Source of the DNA: Leucobacter sp. PH1c
GTDB taxonomy: Bacteria; Actinomycetota; Actinomycetes; Actinomycetales; Microbacteriaceae
Assembly: GCF_000633415.1 (NCBI RefSeq)
Contig: NZ_AYMV01000018.1
Coordinates: forward strand, 79,831 to 143,830
Reading direction: 5' to 3'
DNA: 64,000 nt
How positions within the stretch are numbered: position 1 is the first letter of the stretch; every line of letters starts with the position of its first letter. The position numbers and the translations under genes are program-made. Shown one piece after another: positions 62,989-64,000 of this stretch. Below the pieces are notes generated by a model that did not search any database, had not been told where the DNA came from, and saw nothing but the letters and a program-made list of their open reading frames with translations.

Positions 62989-63031
62989 CGGGGCCGCGGG
63001 ATCAGAGCGCACGCTCGGTCCCGCGGCCCCG
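62989..63031 (+). terminator. Hairpin terminator after the M1 peptidase gene
   Basis: CGGGGCCGCGGGA and its perfect 13-bp complement flank a 17-nt loop that has its own GAGC/GCTC pair. No U-tract follows. Confidence 0.55.
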
Positions 63032-63096
63032 TCCGTTCGGGTCGGGGACGGCACCACATTTTTCCGCTTTCCGCGAGCAGCTTCCGCGCGCACTAG

Positions 63097-63124
63097 CTGA
63101 CGTCCAGCCCAGATCGACTAAACT
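63097..63124 (+). promoter_or_regulatory. Promoter of the parA-like gene, leaderless
   Basis: CTGACG (-35) at 63097-63102 and TAAACT (-10) at 63119-63124 are 16 bp apart. The GTG start follows 6 nt later. Confidence 0.6.
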
Positions 63125-63130
63125 CATCTT

Positions 63131-63970
63131 GTGCATGTATTGAGTGTGAGCTCCCTTAAGGGCGGAGTCGGCAAGACCACCGTGACCCTCGGCCTCGCAT
63201 CGGCCGCGTTCTCGCGCGGCCTGCGGACCCTCGTGGTGGACTTCGACCCGCAGTCCGACGTGTCCACCGGCCTCGCCGTGAACCCGGAGGGCTTCCTGAA
63301 CGTCGCCGACGTTCTCGAGAGCCCCAAGGAGAAGACGGTGCGCGCCGCGATCGCGCACAGCGGTTGGAACGACTACCACGAGGGCGGCACGATCGACCTC
63401 ATGGTCGGGAGCCCCTCCTCCATCAACTTCGACGGCCCGCACCCCTCGGCCCGCGACATCTGGAAGCTCGAGGAGGCGCTCGCCGTCGTCGAGTCCGAGT
63501 ACGACCTCGTGCTCATCGATTGCGCGCCCTCGCTGAACGCGCTCACGCGCACCGCGTGGGCGGCGAGCGACCGCGTCCTCGTCGTCGCCGAGCCGAGCCT
63601 GTTCGCCGTCGCCGCGACCGACCGTGCGCTTCGCGCGATCGAGGAGATCCGCCGCGGCGTGAGCCCGCGCCTCCAGCCGCTCGGCATCCTGATCAACCGC
63701 ACGCAGCCGCAGTCGATGGAGCACCAGTTCCGCATCCGCGAGCTCCGTGAGATGTTCGGCCCGCTCGTGCTCACCCCCCAGCTCCCCGAGCGTCCCTCGC
63801 TGCAGCAGGCGCAGGGCGCCGCGAAGCCCGTGCACATGTGGCCGGGCGAGCAGTCGCAGGAGATGGCGGGCAACTTCGACCTGATCCTCGACCGAGTGCT
63901 CCGCAGCGCGGGCATGGACGCGGCGCGCGCGGGCAACGGCCCCGCGCCCACCACGACCGTCACCGACTGA
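63131..63970 (+). CDS. ParA/MinD-type ATPase
   Basis: A 279-residue deviant-Walker ATPase. The Walker A motif is SLKGGVGKTTV with the signature Lys10 and Lys15. VVDFDPQSDVSTGLA (A') and LVLIDCAPSLNALTRTA (Walker B) follow. There is no ParB gene in the window. An orphan chromosomal ParA of this size in Actinobacteria may be the PldP-type division or polarity protein rather than a plasmid partition ATPase; this is inference. The GTG at 63131 is fixed by the promoter 6 nt upstream. Only 30 bp remain after its stop, with nothing to call. Confidence 0.9.
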   Translation: MHVLSVSSLKGGVGKTTVTLGLASAAFSRGLRTLVVDFDPQSDVSTGLAVNPEGFLNVADVLESPKEKTVRAAIAHSGWNDYHEGGTIDLMVGSPSSINFDGPHPSARDIWKLEEALAVVESEYDLVLIDCAPSLNALTRTAWAASDRVLVVAEPSLFAVAATDRALRAIEEIRRGVSPRLQPLGILINRTQPQSMEHQFRIRELREMFGPLVLTPQLPERPSLQQAQGAAKPVHMWPGEQSQEMAGNFDLILDRVLRSAGMDAARAGNGPAPTTTVTD

Positions 63971-64000
63971 CGCGCTCATACCCCGCACACGACTGAGCCC

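Overview
The window is high-GC (about 70% by eye), densely coded actinobacterial chromosome. Gene content and order point to Microbacteriaceae, with Leucobacter or a close relative as my best guess. The reasons are the division and cell-wall (dcw) cluster without ftsA, DivIVA/SepF/YggT as the division partners, a DUF6993-type lipoprotein, a class II DAHP synthase, and a MurE that lacks the usual diaminopimelate-selecting motif. That last point fits the diaminobutyrate-type peptidoglycan of this family. No tRNA, rRNA, CRISPR array, insertion sequence or prophage gene was seen.

Region 1 (1-13.4 kb) is housekeeping: priA (cut by the left edge), metK, rpoZ, two unrelated thioesterases, ettA, an APH-family phosphotransferase, a DUF6993-type lipoprotein, a second-type SSB, msrA, nadE, dnaE and a 48-residue Cys/His protein. 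Region 2 (13.5-36.3 kb, all minus strand) is the dcw cluster. Read in the direction of transcription it runs mraZ-rsmH-ftsL-ftsI-murE-murF-mraY-murD-ftsW-murG-[MFS transporter]-murC-ftsQ-ftsZ-yggS-sepF-yggT-divIVA-lspA-rluD. Most of the core genes overlap by 4 bp. The series is broken between murG and murC by an MFS gene and a 390-bp repeat-rich non-coding segment. ftsZ has its own AT-rich palindromic leader, and mraZ is preceded by MraZ-box repeats.

Region 3 (35.9-49.0 kb) holds a DUF3040 membrane protein, a polyprenyl diphosphate synthase, an Rv2175c-like DNA-binding protein divergent from a four-PASTA Ser/Thr kinase, aroG, plsC and fadD. This order matches the Mycobacterium tuberculosis Rv2169c-Rv2187 neighbourhood. 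Set into it is an accessory block: an MHS-family carboxylate transporter divergent from a response regulator-histidine kinase-TAXI binding protein operon, which looks like an orphan-binding-protein sensing system controlling a permease.

Region 4 (49.0-56.0 kb) looks like an acquired catabolic island with visibly lower GC. It encodes a MaoC hydratase, an SDR dehydrogenase, a divergent LysR regulator, an AidB-type acyl-CoA dehydrogenase, a class III CoA-transferase and an MFS importer. Together these could import an organic acid, move CoA onto it, and dehydrogenate, hydrate and re-oxidise it. Two matching T-N11-A sites sit in the two regulator-flanking promoters. Region 5 (56.0-64.0 kb) returns to core genes: def, pyc, a secreted M1 metallopeptidase with a DPGT linker and a C-terminal LATTG sortase signal, and a ParA-type ATPase. 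Several genes across the window have a -10 hexamer only 6-7 nt before the start codon, so they are probably transcribed as leaderless mRNAs.
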